Of a stretch of DNA of 64,000 nucleotides, positions 48,803 through 57,715 are shown one piece after another. Numbering within the stretch: position 1 is the first letter of the stretch; each line of letters starts with the position of its first letter. Below the pieces are notes generated by a model. The model was given only the letters and a program-made list of their open reading frames with translations. It searched no databases and was not told the origin of the DNA. The position numbers and the translations under genes were made by a program. Source of the stretch: Jannaschia seosinensis (GTDB lineage: Bacteria; Pseudomonadota; Alphaproteobacteria; Rhodobacterales; Rhodobacteraceae); contig NZ_CYPR01000039.1 of assembly GCF_001408515.1 (NCBI RefSeq), positions 1 to 64,000 of the forward strand. Direction: 5' to 3'.

Positions 48803-49306
48803 ATGACGCGCATATTCCTGCGGCTCGAGAACATCACCACCGGCATCGCCCTGCGCGCCGCCATCGCCTTTCTGGCGATCGCCGCGGGTCTGGCCCTGTA
48901 TCAGGTCGTGACGCGTTTCGTGTTCGACGCGCCCTCCACCTGGTCTGAGGTCATCACCCGGTCGGCGATGGTGTGGTCGGTGTTTCTGGGCGTGGCCGCC
49001 GCGTTCCGCCACGGGGCCATGATCTCGGTCGACGTCATCATGAACAACCTGCCGCGCCGGCTGGGGCTGGGGTTTTTTCTGGTGGCGCACGGAGCCTCGC
49101 TCGTCTTCTTCGCGATCCTCGCATGGCAGGGATGGTTGATGACGGGCCGCGTGATGTCTCAGAACCTCGCCGCGCTCGAGATCTCGATCGCCTGGGTCTA
49201 TGCCGCTTTACCCACGGGATCCGCCTTCATCATGATCTCCATCGTCGCCGCGATGATCCGCGGCGCCAGAGGCGACTGGCCCGCGACGGCCGGGGCGGAC
49301 GCATGA
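48803..49306 (+). CDS. TRAP transporter small membrane subunit (DctQ family)
   Basis: This 167-residue protein has four predicted membrane helices. It carries the DctQ features TRFVFDAPSTWSEVITRSAMVW (split by a loop) and FRHGAMISVDVI. It connects the receptor to the large DctM permease. It ends overlapping dctM by four bases (ATGA). Confidence 0.92.
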   Translation: MTRIFLRLENITTGIALRAAIAFLAIAAGLALYQVVTRFVFDAPSTWSEVITRSAMVWSVFLGVAAAFRHGAMISVDVIMNNLPRRLGLGFFLVAHGASLVFFAILAWQGWLMTGRVMSQNLAALEISIAWVYAALPTGSAFIMISIVAAMIRGARGDWPATAGADA

Positions 49307-50583
49307 ACGCAGCGCTCGGCCTGTCACTGGCCATCCTGTTCCTGCTCGGCGTGCCGATCGCCGTCGCGATCGGCCTAGCCTCGGTCATCGGCATCGAGGC
49401 GCAGGGACGCCTGCCGCTGCTTCTGGTGGCGCAGCGGATGTTTACCGGCATCGACAGCTTTCCGCTCATGGCGATCCCGCTCTTCATCCTCGCCGGCAAC
49501 CTGATGTCGGCGGGCGGCATCTCGCAGCGGCTGGTGGCGCTGGCGAAATCCATCGTCGGCGGCGTCCAAGGCGGGCTGGCCTGCACCTGCGTCCTGACCT
49601 GCATGCTCTTCGCCTCGGTGTCGGGCTCCAGCGTGGCGACCACCTTCGCCATCGGCGCGATCCTCATCCCGGCCATGGTCACGCATGGCTATCCCCGGCC
49701 GCTCGCCGCCTCGATCCAGGCGTCGTCGGCCGAACTGGGCGTCCTGATCCCGCCGTCGATCCCGCTCATCCTCTACGGCGTCTCGACCGATACGTCGGTC
49801 GGCAAGCTCTTCATCGCCGGGCTCGGGCCGGGGCTTCTGATCGCGGCGTCGCTGATGGCGCTGGTGCTCATCCTCTGCCGGATACGCGGGATCGGGCGCG
49901 AGGACGGCGCGGGGCGCGAAGGCCTTGGGCGCGCGTTCGCCGCCGCCCTGCCCGCGCTCTTGGTGCCGGTCGTCATCCTTGGCGGGATCTATTCCGGCAT
50001 CTTCACGCCAACCGAGGCCAGCGCCGTGGCCGTCGCGGCGGCCCTCGTCGTGGGAATGGCCTTTTACCGGGAGCTTCGCGTCCGCGACCTGCCGGCGATC
50101 CTGACGCAGACGGTGATCTCGACCTCGGCCATCATGATCATCATTTCGGCGGCGGCGCTGTTTTCGTTCCTGATCACCCGGTCCGGCCTGCCCAACGACA
50201 TCGCCTCGTGGTTTCAGGGCGTCTTCGAAAGCAGGATTGCCTTTCTTCTGGTCGTGAACCTGATGCTGCTGATCGTGGGCATGTTCATCGAGACATCGGC
50301 GGCGATCCTCGTGCTCGCGCCGATCCTGACGCCGATCGCCGTCGGCTACGGGGTCGATCCGGTGCATTTCGGCCTGATCGTCGTGGTCAACCTGGCGCTT
50401 GGCATGATCACGCCGCCGCTGGGCGTGAACCTCTTCGCCGCCTGTCAGGTCGCCAACCTGCCGGTCGAGAAGATCATCCCGCAGCTTCTGTGGTTCGTCC
50501 TGACGGTCTTCGCCGCGCTGATGGTCATCACCTATGTTCCCGCCGTCTCGCTCTGGCCGGTGCAACTCATCACGGGAGGCTGA
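49303..50583 (+). CDS. TRAP transporter large permease (DctM family)
   Basis: This 426-residue permease has about twelve helices. Family marks are MFTGIDSFPLMAIPLFILAGN, ASVSGSSVATTFAIGAILIP and SSAELGVLIPPSIPLILYGV, plus NLALGMITPPLGVNLF near the end. It couples uptake to sodium or proton gradients. ATG 49303 overlaps the dctQ stop; a longer frame from 48973 merely shadows dctQ. Confidence 0.95.
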   Translation: MNAALGLSLAILFLLGVPIAVAIGLASVIGIEAQGRLPLLLVAQRMFTGIDSFPLMAIPLFILAGNLMSAGGISQRLVALAKSIVGGVQGGLACTCVLTCMLFASVSGSSVATTFAIGAILIPAMVTHGYPRPLAASIQASSAELGVLIPPSIPLILYGVSTDTSVGKLFIAGLGPGLLIAASLMALVLILCRIRGIGREDGAGREGLGRAFAAALPALLVPVVILGGIYSGIFTPTEASAVAVAAALVVGMAFYRELRVRDLPAILTQTVISTSAIMIIISAAALFSFLITRSGLPNDIASWFQGVFESRIAFLLVVNLMLLIVGMFIETSAAILVLAPILTPIAVGYGVDPVHFGLIVVVNLALGMITPPLGVNLFAACQVANLPVEKIIPQLLWFVLTVFAALMVITYVPAVSLWPVQLITGG

Positions 50584-50586
50584 CGC

Positions 50587-51471
50587 ATGATCGTTCATTT
50601 CGCCGGATTGGGGTCGATGGGGCTGGGCATGGCGCTGTCGCTCCTGCGGGCCGGGCACGAGGTGCACGGCACCGACCTTTCCGACGACCGCATGGCCCGG
50701 CTGACCGAGGCGGGCGGTCGGGCGCTGACGGCGGAATCCGGTCCGGCCGATGCGCTGATCTGCGTCGTCCTGAACGCCGAGCAGACGCGTGGCGTTTTGT
50801 TCGGGCCCGACGGGTTGGCCGCGCGCCTGCGGCCCGGCGGCGCGATCGTGTCCTGCGCAACCGTCGCCCCCGCCTTCGCGATCGAGATGGAGGCGGCGGC
50901 GGCGCGATCCGGCCTGCTCTATCTCGACGCGCCGATCTCGGGCGGGGCGGCAAAGGCGGCCGAGGGACGGCTGTCGGTCATGGCGTCCGGCAGACGCGCG
51001 GCGTTCCGCGCGGCCGCGCCCCTGCTCGACGCGATGGCCGAGACGGTTCACGATCTGGGTGACCACGCCGGACCGGGTTCGGCGATGAAGGCGGTGAACC
51101 AGCTTCTGGCGGGCACCCATATCGCCGCCATGGCCGAGGCGCTGGCCTTCGCCACGTCGCAAGGTCTGGAGCTCGGCCGCACATTCGAAGTGATCTCGGC
51201 TTCGGCCGGCACGTCCTGGATGTTCGAGAACCGCGCTCCGCATGTGATCGAGGGCGACTACGCCCCGCGCTCCAGTGTCGATATCTGGCCCAAGGATCTC
51301 GGCATCGTCGGGGCGATTGCGGCGGAAGCGGGGCTGCCCCTGCCGGTGGCCGCGGCCGCGCTGGCGCAGTTTCGGGATGCCTCGGCCGCGGGGCTGGGTG
51401 CAGAAGACGATGCCGCCCTGACCAAGCATGTCGCGGCGAAGGGCGGCGTGATCCTGCCCGGAGAGGCCTGA
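50587..51471 (+). CDS. ltnD: L-threonate dehydrogenase
   Basis: This 294-residue HIBADH-family dehydrogenase has the NAD motif GLGSMGLGMALSLLRAGHEV, the substrate loop DAPISGGAAKAAEG and the catalytic lysine in MKAVNQLLAGTHI. In tetronate clusters this is LtnD, which oxidises L-threonate to 2-oxo-tetronate. It starts four bases after dctM, and its last base is the first of the otnK start (TGATG). Confidence 0.88.
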   Translation: MIVHFAGLGSMGLGMALSLLRAGHEVHGTDLSDDRMARLTEAGGRALTAESGPADALICVVLNAEQTRGVLFGPDGLAARLRPGGAIVSCATVAPAFAIEMEAAAARSGLLYLDAPISGGAAKAAEGRLSVMASGRRAAFRAAAPLLDAMAETVHDLGDHAGPGSAMKAVNQLLAGTHIAAMAEALAFATSQGLELGRTFEVISASAGTSWMFENRAPHVIEGDYAPRSSVDIWPKDLGIVGAIAAEAGLPLPVAAAALAQFRDASAAGLGAEDDAALTKHVAAKGGVILPGEA

Positions 51472-52718
51472 TGCTTCTGGGCTGTATCGGCGACGATTTC
51501 ACCGGCTCGTCCGACCTTGGCAACACACTGACGCGGCGGGGCATGCGGTGCGTGCAATATGTGGGCGTACCGGAGGGACCGGCCACCGCGGATGTGGAGG
51601 CGGGCATCGTCGCGCTCAAATCCCGCTCCGTGCCGGTGGCCGAAGCCGTGCGCCAGTCGCTCGCCGCGCTCGACTGGCTGCGGGCGCAGGGGTGCCGGCA
51701 ATTCCTGTTCAAATATTGCTCCACCTTCGACTCGACGCCCGAAGGCAATATCGGGCCCGTGGCAGAGGCCTTGGCGAATGCCCTCGGCGCGCGCCGCGTG
51801 CTCGTCTGTCCGGCATTTCCGGCCACGGGACGCTCCGTCTATCAGGGGCACCTGTTCGTCGGCGACCGCCTCCTGAGCGAGAGCGGGATGGAGGCCCATC
51901 CCCTCACGCCGATGACCGATCCCGACCTGCGCCGGTGGCTGTCGCGGCAAGTCGGCGGAACGGTCGGCCACGTTCCCTTCGCCGACGTCGCCGCAGGCGC
52001 CGATGCCGTTCGCGCCCGAATGCGGACCGAGGATGCGGCGGGCCATCGCCTGCTGGTGGCCGATGCCATCCGCGATGCGGATCTGGAGGTGCTGGGCCGG
52101 GCGACCGCCGGGCTGCCGCTGGTGACCGGCGGCTCGGGCATCGCTCTGGGCCTGCCGGGGGTGTTTCGCGATGCGGGTCTGTTGGCGGACACGGCCGGGG
52201 CGTGGTCCGGCCAGAGCGGGCCGGCGGCGATCCTGTCGGGATCGTGCTCCCGGGCCACGCGGGCGCAGGTGGCCCGCCATGCCGAGACCGATCCCGCGCG
52301 CGAGGTTCACGCCGACGACGTGATGGCGGGCCGGATCTCTCCGGCGGAGCTGGCGGAATGGGCGCGGACGCAGGAAGGCGTGCCGCTCATCTACACCTCC
52401 GCCGATCCCGATGCCGTGCGCGCGGCGCAGGATCGCCATGGCCGTGCGGCGGTGGCCGGCGCGATCGAAGCCCTTTTCGCCGAGACGGCCCGCGCGCTGG
52501 TGGCGGCCGGGGTGACGCGCCTCGTGACGGCGGGGGGCGAGACGTCGGGCGCGGTGGTCGAGGGGCTCTCCCTCGACCGGCTCGAAATCGGCCCCGAGAT
52601 CGACCCCGGCGTGCCCATGATGCGCGCCGGCGCGGATCTGGTCCTGGCGCTCAAATCCGGCAATTTCGGCAGCCCCGACTTCTTCGCCAAGGCCGTGCGC
52701 ATGATGGAGGCCGCATGA
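51471..52718 (+). CDS. otnK: 3-oxo-tetronate kinase (DUF1537)
   Basis: This 415-residue acid-sugar kinase begins CIGDDFTGSSDLGNTL, the substrate-domain signature. It contains FKYCSTFDSTPEGNIGPVAEAL, PAFPATGRSVYQGHLF, LSGSCSRAT and TAGGETSGAVVEGL of the nucleotide-binding half. OtnK phosphorylates 3-oxo-tetronate at C4. It is coupled by overlap to ltnD and otnC. Confidence 0.93.
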   Translation: MLLGCIGDDFTGSSDLGNTLTRRGMRCVQYVGVPEGPATADVEAGIVALKSRSVPVAEAVRQSLAALDWLRAQGCRQFLFKYCSTFDSTPEGNIGPVAEALANALGARRVLVCPAFPATGRSVYQGHLFVGDRLLSESGMEAHPLTPMTDPDLRRWLSRQVGGTVGHVPFADVAAGADAVRARMRTEDAAGHRLLVADAIRDADLEVLGRATAGLPLVTGGSGIALGLPGVFRDAGLLADTAGAWSGQSGPAAILSGSCSRATRAQVARHAETDPAREVHADDVMAGRISPAELAEWARTQEGVPLIYTSADPDAVRAAQDRHGRAAVAGAIEALFAETARALVAAGVTRLVTAGGETSGAVVEGLSLDRLEIGPEIDPGVPMMRAGADLVLALKSGNFGSPDFFAKAVRMMEAA

Positions 52719-53359
52719 ACGACACGAAGCTGCGCGAGGACATCTGCCACTGGGCCGCGTCGATTTTCGAGCGGGGCCTGACGGGTGGCGCGTCCGGCAA
52801 CATCTCGGCACGGACCGAAGACGGGGGCCTGTTGGTGACGCCCACGGGCGTGAGCATGGGGCGGCTGGATCCCGCGCGCCTGTCGCAATTCGACGCCGAT
52901 GGCCGGCACATCTCGGGCGACGCGCCGACCAAGGAGATGCCGCTCCACGCCGCGTTCTACGAGACGCGGGCGTCGGCCGGTGCGGTGGTGCATCTGCATT
53001 CGACGCATTCGGTCGCCCTGTCGATGCTGCCGGAGACGGATCCGGACAACGCGCTGCCCCCGCTGACCGCCTATTCGGTGATGCGTGTGGGCAAGGTGGC
53101 GCTCTTGCCGTTCTTCGTGCCGGGCGATCCCGCGACCGCCGATGCCGTGCGCGGGCTGGCCGGGCGCCGGGCGGCCGTCCTGCTGGCCAATCACGGCCCC
53201 GTCGTCGCCTCTAGGGATCTCGAGGCGGCCGTCTTCGCGATGGAGGAGCTGGAGGAGACGGCAAAGCTGGCGCTTCTGTTGCGGGGCAGCGGCGCGCGAC
53301 CTCTGGACACGGCGCAGATCGACGCCGTCATCCGCAGATACGATCTGGAGTGGGATTGA
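52715..53359 (+). CDS. otnC: 3-oxo-tetronate 4-phosphate decarboxylase (class II aldolase)
   Basis: This 214-residue enzyme of the fuculose-aldolase fold decarboxylates the kinase product to dihydroxyacetone phosphate. It has GGASGNISART, TPTGVSMGRLDP, the zinc ligands in VVHLHSTHSVAL and the later His in LANHGPVVA. ATG 52715 overlaps otnK as ATGA; its last base is the start of otnI (TGATG). Confidence 0.92.
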   Translation: MNDTKLREDICHWAASIFERGLTGGASGNISARTEDGGLLVTPTGVSMGRLDPARLSQFDADGRHISGDAPTKEMPLHAAFYETRASAGAVVHLHSTHSVALSMLPETDPDNALPPLTAYSVMRVGKVALLPFFVPGDPATADAVRGLAGRRAAVLLANHGPVVASRDLEAAVFAMEELEETAKLALLLRGSGARPLDTAQIDAVIRRYDLEWD

Positions 53360-54138
53360 TGCGTTACGCCGCGAATCTCGGCTTTCTCTTCACCGACCTC
53401 GCCTTGCCCGATGCGGTGCGCGCCGCGGCGCAAGCGGGCTTCGACGCCGTCGAGTGTCACTTTCCCTACGAGACGCCCGTGGCCGACCTGCGCGCGGCTC
53501 TTGATGAGACCGGCCTGCGGATGCTTGCTCTCAACACCTGGCCCGGCGACCGGGACGCGGGGGAGTTCGGCCTCTGCGCCCTGCCCGGCCGGCAGGACGA
53601 CGCGCGCCGGGAAATCGCGCGGGCGGTGGATTATGCCGCCGCCGCAGGCATGGACGCCGTCCACGTGATGGCGGGCCGCACCGATGGCGGGGAGGCGGCC
53701 GATGCCTGCTTCTGCGCCAATCTGCGGTTCGCCTGCGACCTCGCCGCCGCGCGGAATCTTCGCATCCTGATCGAGCCGATCAACACGCGCGACGTGCCGG
53801 GCTATCACCTGTCGGGGACGGATCATGCCGAACGCGTCCTCGATGCGGTGCAGCACGACGCGCTCGGGCTCATGTTCGACTGCTACCACATGCAGATCAT
53901 GCAGGGCGATCTGGCGCGCACGCTCCGGCGCCTGATGCCGAGGATCGGCCATGTCCAGATCGCCGCGGTTCCCGATCGCGGGGAGCCCGACGCGGGAGAG
54001 GTGAATTATTCGTGGCTGATGCGGGAACTGGCAGAAATGGGCTATGGCGGGCATGTCGGCGCCGAATACAGACCCCGCGCCGGGGCGGGAAGCACCGCCG
54101 CGGGGCTGAGTTGGCTTTCGGCCTTCCGCGACGGCTGA
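53359..54138 (+). CDS. otnI: 2-oxo-tetronate isomerase (Hyi-like TIM barrel)
   Basis: This 259-residue xylose-isomerase-like TIM barrel resembles hydroxypyruvate isomerase. It has FDAVECHFPYE, MLALNTWPGD, the metal-site Glu in ILIEPINTRDVPGY and GLMFDCYHMQIMQGDL, then GAEYRPRAG. OtnI converts 2-oxo- to 3-oxo-tetronate, the step before the kinase. It is the last gene of the cluster. Confidence 0.91.
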   Translation: MRYAANLGFLFTDLALPDAVRAAAQAGFDAVECHFPYETPVADLRAALDETGLRMLALNTWPGDRDAGEFGLCALPGRQDDARREIARAVDYAAAAGMDAVHVMAGRTDGGEAADACFCANLRFACDLAAARNLRILIEPINTRDVPGYHLSGTDHAERVLDAVQHDALGLMFDCYHMQIMQGDLARTLRRLMPRIGHVQIAAVPDRGEPDAGEVNYSWLMRELAEMGYGGHVGAEYRPRAGAGSTAAGLSWLSAFRDG

Positions 54139-54199
54139 ACGCCGGGAGCGCGGAGGACGAAGCCGCCGCGGGCTTCGTCCGCAACAGAGCAGGGCCTGG

Positions 54200-54808
54200 T
54201 CAGGAACAGGTCTTCGCGCCCACCAGACCGGCCAGACCGCTGGCGCGCGTGCATTCGGGCGCGGCCGGCGCCTCCGGCAACAGACGCCCGCGCGGACCGA
54301 TGGCCGGCATCTTCGCCGCGCCTTGGTCGTAGCTCTGCCACAACTCCCCGCGCAGGCCCGTCGCACGCAGCAGGCCGCGCTTCTTGGCCTCGTAGTAGAA
54401 GCCCCGTGCGTACCACATCATTGCCGCTTTCTCGTCCCCATCGGAGACCATCCACGCCCCGCGCAGATACCGGGCGGAGTATTTGAGGGCGGTATCGGCA
54501 TCCAGAAGCTGCGCCGGATCGCCCCGCATCCCCATATTGCGCGCCGTGGCGGGCAGGATCTGCATCATCCCCCAATAGGGGCCGTTGCGCGCGCCGGGGC
54601 GGTAGTCGCTCTCGCGCTGGATGACGCGGTGCAGAAGGCTTCGCGGGATGGCGTAGTGATCCGCCCACTTGTTCACCAGCTTGCGGACCTCCGGCGTCTC
54701 GCCGGGATAGAGGGTATGGGTCGCGGTGGCGGCGCGGCTCACCTGCGGTTCGGGAGGCGCGGCGCAGGCGGCAAGAAGGAGCAGGAGCGGCAGGAGCAGT
54801 CGGATCAT
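54200..54808 (-). CDS. Lytic transglycosylase (SLT domain) lipoprotein
   Basis: This 202-residue protein has a lipoprotein signal with LLLLAAC. The SLT domain contains the catalytic glutamate in RVIQRESDYRPGARN, followed by YWGMMQILPATARNMG and LKYSARYLRGAW. It cleaves murein glycan strands with 1,6-anhydro formation. ATG 54808 has GGAG eight bases upstream. An upstream ATG at 54832 adds only RRRRS-type residues. Confidence 0.9.
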   Translation of the reverse strand: MIRLLLPLLLLLAACAAPPEPQVSRAATATHTLYPGETPEVRKLVNKWADHYAIPRSLLHRVIQRESDYRPGARNGPYWGMMQILPATARNMGMRGDPAQLLDADTALKYSARYLRGAWMVSDGDEKAAMMWYARGFYYEAKKRGLLRATGLRGELWQSYDQGAAKMPAIGPRGRLLPEAPAAPECTRASGLAGLVGAKTCS

Positions 54809-54932
54809 TCGTGATCTCCGTCGTCGTTTCACGATCCGGTAGCGTATTGCAAATCCGTTTCACAGACGGCCCGTCGGGCATAGGCGACTTACCGCGCTTG
54901 CGTCCGGGTCGCGGCTGCGCCACCTCAAGGGG

Positions 54933-55811
54933 ATGAAAATGCTGCTTTACCGGATGCAGGGGCTGGCGCTGCGGGCGCTGCTGCTCCTCGTCTCGATCCT
55001 GCCCCTGCCCGCGCGCCGCCGCGTACTGGGTGCGGTGACGGAATGGACCGTGCGCCTGTCCCCGCTGCGGCGGCGCGCGCAGGAGAACCTCGCGCGCGTC
55101 TGGCCCGACATGCCGCCGCAACGGCGTCGCACGCTGATGCATGACGCCGCGCGCAATATCGGGCGGACGCTCACGGGGATCTGGTTCAACGCCGAGTTCG
55201 CCAAGGAGGTGCGCGACCTCGACCCCGAGGGACCCGGCCTCGACGCGCTGCGTGCGGCGCGGGCTGCCGGGAAGGGTGCGATCATCGTGTCGGGCCATTT
55301 CGGGCAGTGGGAGGCGATCCGCCACATCCTCAAGCGCGAGGGGATGGAGACGGGCGCGATCTATCGCCCCAACAACAATCCGTACTATGAGCCGATCTTT
55401 CGCGCCGGAATCGAACAGGGCGGCGCCCCGATCATCCCCAAGGGCCGCGCGGGCAATCGCGACATGCTGCGGCATCTGCGGTCCGGCGGGTTCATGGCGC
55501 TGCTGCCGGATCAGCACGTCCGGCAGGGCGTGTGGCTCGACTTTCTCGGCCATCCCGCGCGCACCTCGCTCGCCGCCGCGGAACTCGCGCTGCGCTACGG
55601 CGCGCCGCTCGTTCCGGCCTTCGCACCCGAAGAGGCGGACGGCCGGCTGCGGGTGGTGATCGAGGCGCCGATCCCGCCTTCGGATCCGGAGACGATGATG
55701 CGCGACTTCAATGAGCGCCTCGGGTCGTGGGTGACGCGATATCCGTCGCAATGGCACTGGCTCCACCGGCGCTGGAAGATCAAACGGGACAAGGTGGCCA
55801 AGGCCACATGA
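54933..55811 (+). CDS. Lysophospholipid/lipid A acyltransferase (LpxL/HtrB family)
   Basis: This 292-residue membrane-associated acyltransferase has an N-terminal hydrophobic segment (about 8-24). The catalytic HX4E is in VSGHFGQWEA, with IYRPNNNPYYEPIF, LLPDQHVRQGVWLDFLGHPA and VPAFAPEEADG following. It adds a secondary acyl chain to lipid A or a related ornithine/phospholipid. sdaA starts 10 bases later. Confidence 0.9.
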   Translation: MKMLLYRMQGLALRALLLLVSILPLPARRRVLGAVTEWTVRLSPLRRRAQENLARVWPDMPPQRRRTLMHDAARNIGRTLTGIWFNAEFAKEVRDLDPEGPGLDALRAARAAGKGAIIVSGHFGQWEAIRHILKREGMETGAIYRPNNNPYYEPIFRAGIEQGGAPIIPKGRAGNRDMLRHLRSGGFMALLPDQHVRQGVWLDFLGHPARTSLAAAELALRYGAPLVPAFAPEEADGRLRVVIEAPIPPSDPETMMRDFNERLGSWVTRYPSQWHWLHRRWKIKRDKVAKAT

Positions 55812-55821
55812 GGAGGCCCCG

Positions 55822-57222
55822 ATGTTTCTGAGTATTTTCGACATCTTCAAGCCGGGTATCGGACCGTCCTCGTCGCATACGATGGGCCCCATGGTCGCCG
55901 CCGGGCGCTTTCTGTCGGCCCTGCGCGGTGGGGCGGAGCCGGAACCGGGCGCCGGCCCACCGACCCATGTGACCGCGACGCTGCATGGCTCGCTGGCCTG
56001 GACGGGCGCGGGGCATGCCACGGATCGGGCCGTCATGCTGGGCCTGTTGGGGTTCGAGGCGGCGAATGTCGATATGGACCGGGCCGAGGCCGCGCTCGCC
56101 GCCTTGCGCGAAAGCCGGACGTTGACGCCCGAGGACCTGCCGGCAATGCGCTTCGATCCGGATGCGGATGTCGTCTTCGACTGGGGCCCGCCCCTGCCCG
56201 GCCATGCGAACGGCCTCGTCTTCCGCGCCTTCGATGCGAACGACAAGCTGCATATGGAGGAGACGTATTACTCCGTCGGCGGCGGCTTCGTGGCCACCGC
56301 GCGCGAATTGTCGGAGCCGCCCGATCTCGGCTCTGCCAAGTCCGAAGCGGGTTTCCCCTACCCGTTCGGCACAGCCGCCGCGATGCTGGAAATGGGCGCG
56401 GCCTCAGGCCTGAGCATCGCGCGGATGAAATGGGCGAACGAGGCCGCCTCGACGCCCGAGGCGGAGCTTGGCGCACGGATCGACGCCATCTGGGAGGCGA
56501 TGGACGACTGCATCGATCGCGGCCTCGCCCAAGGGGGAATCCTGCCCGGCGGTCTGTCCGTCCGGCGGCGCGCCAAGGATATTTACGAGAAACTGCGCGC
56601 CGAGGCGGGTCTGAACCTCGCGCAGCCGCATGTCTGGGGCGATTGGCTGTCGGTCTATGCCATGGCCGTGAACGAGGAGAATGCCGCCGGCGGCCGGGTC
56701 GTGACGTCGCCGACGAACGGCGCGGCGGGCGTGGTGCCGGCGACGATCCGTTACTACCGCGACCACTGCGTGGGTGCGACGCCGGAAGGGATCCGCACGT
56801 TCCTGCTGACGGCGGCGGCGATCGGCGGATTGGTGAAGCACAACGCCTCGATCTCGGGCGCGGAGGTCGGGTGCCAGGGCGAGGTCGGATCGGCCTCGGC
56901 CATGGCGGCCGCCGGGCTTTGCGCCGCGCTTGGCGGCAGCAACGCGCAGATCGAGAATGCCGCCGAGATCGCGCTGGAGCATCATCTCGGCATGACCTGC
57001 GATCCGGCGGCGGGACTGGTCCAGGTGCCCTGCATCGAACGCAACGGGCTGGGCGCGATCAAGGCGGTCTCGGCGGCGTCACTGGCGCTCCGGGGTGACG
57101 GGACGCATTTCATGCCGCTCGACAACTGCATCGAGGCGATGCGGCAGACCGGGCAGGACATGTCCGACAAGTACAAGGAGACGAGCCGGGGCGGGCTGGC
57201 GGTGAACCTGCCGGAATGCTGA
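55822..57222 (+). CDS. sdaA: L-serine ammonia-lyase (iron-sulfur type)
   Basis: This 466-residue enzyme converts L-serine to pyruvate and ammonia. It starts with [19 protein letters not shown]. Cluster cysteines are in [17 protein letters not shown] and in [20 protein letters not shown]. It is the single-chain type with both regulatory and catalytic parts. AGGAGG precedes ATG 55822. It is linked to the acyltransferase by a 10-base gap, but no shared role is evident. Confidence 0.96.
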   Translation: MFLSIFDIFKPGIGPSSSHTMGPMVAAGRFLSALRGGAEPEPGAGPPTHVTATLHGSLAWTGAGHATDRAVMLGLLGFEAANVDMDRAEAALAALRESRTLTPEDLPAMRFDPDADVVFDWGPPLPGHANGLVFRAFDANDKLHMEETYYSVGGGFVATARELSEPPDLGSAKSEAGFPYPFGTAAAMLEMGAASGLSIARMKWANEAASTPEAELGARIDAIWEAMDDCIDRGLAQGGILPGGLSVRRRAKDIYEKLRAEAGLNLAQPHVWGDWLSVYAMAVNEENAAGGRVVTSPTNGAAGVVPATIRYYRDHCVGATPEGIRTFLLTAAAIGGLVKHNASISGAEVGCQGEVGSASAMAAAGLCAALGGSNAQIENAAEIALEHHLGMTCDPAAGLVQVPCIERNGLGAIKAVSAASLALRGDGTHFMPLDNCIEAMRQTGQDMSDKYKETSRGGLAVNLPEC

Positions 57223-57715
57223 GGCGGTTTTTGGGAGCGTTTGAGCAGAGGCGGTGGCGGTCCCGCTGAAGCGTCGGCGCCGTCCACATTCCAGAGCTGC
57301 GTCAGGCCAACAGGGCCACGCTTGCAGGCGGCAGGGAATTTGTAGGCTCAGGCGGATCCAGGCCGACGTGATTGCGCGTCGGGATCGTGCCACTATGCCT
57401 GTTGCGGCACGCTTTCTGGGGGACGTTCTCAGGGTAGTTTCCGGCTCCATCGGCTTCGGCAACTTGCCGGCGGTGCCTTTTCCTGCGACCGGCAATGGCC
57501 AAGCTTTCCGTTCAAGCTGCCAAACGCGCCCGTGGAGAAACTTGCAAGCCGTGCGAGAGGTTTGTCCTGGTATTTACACCAGACGCAACTTGCGGCTGGG
57601 TAAAAAGGTTAAGAAACTGCCTGGCGACGCACGCCGCGCGCATCGCCAGCTTCCCGATCCGACCGCAGGAACTTGCATACCGGTCGAAAATCGGCTTGGA
57701 CCGGATAGTATCGCC
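57223..57715. other. Gene-poor interval before the ExeA-like gene
   Basis: This is 493 bases with somewhat lower GC than its flanks. No gene is supported; a frame from 57495 overlaps the next gene and has no recognisable features. No terminator-like hairpin follows sdaA. The promoter of the ExeA-like gene is probably here but I cannot place it. Confidence 0.45.
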
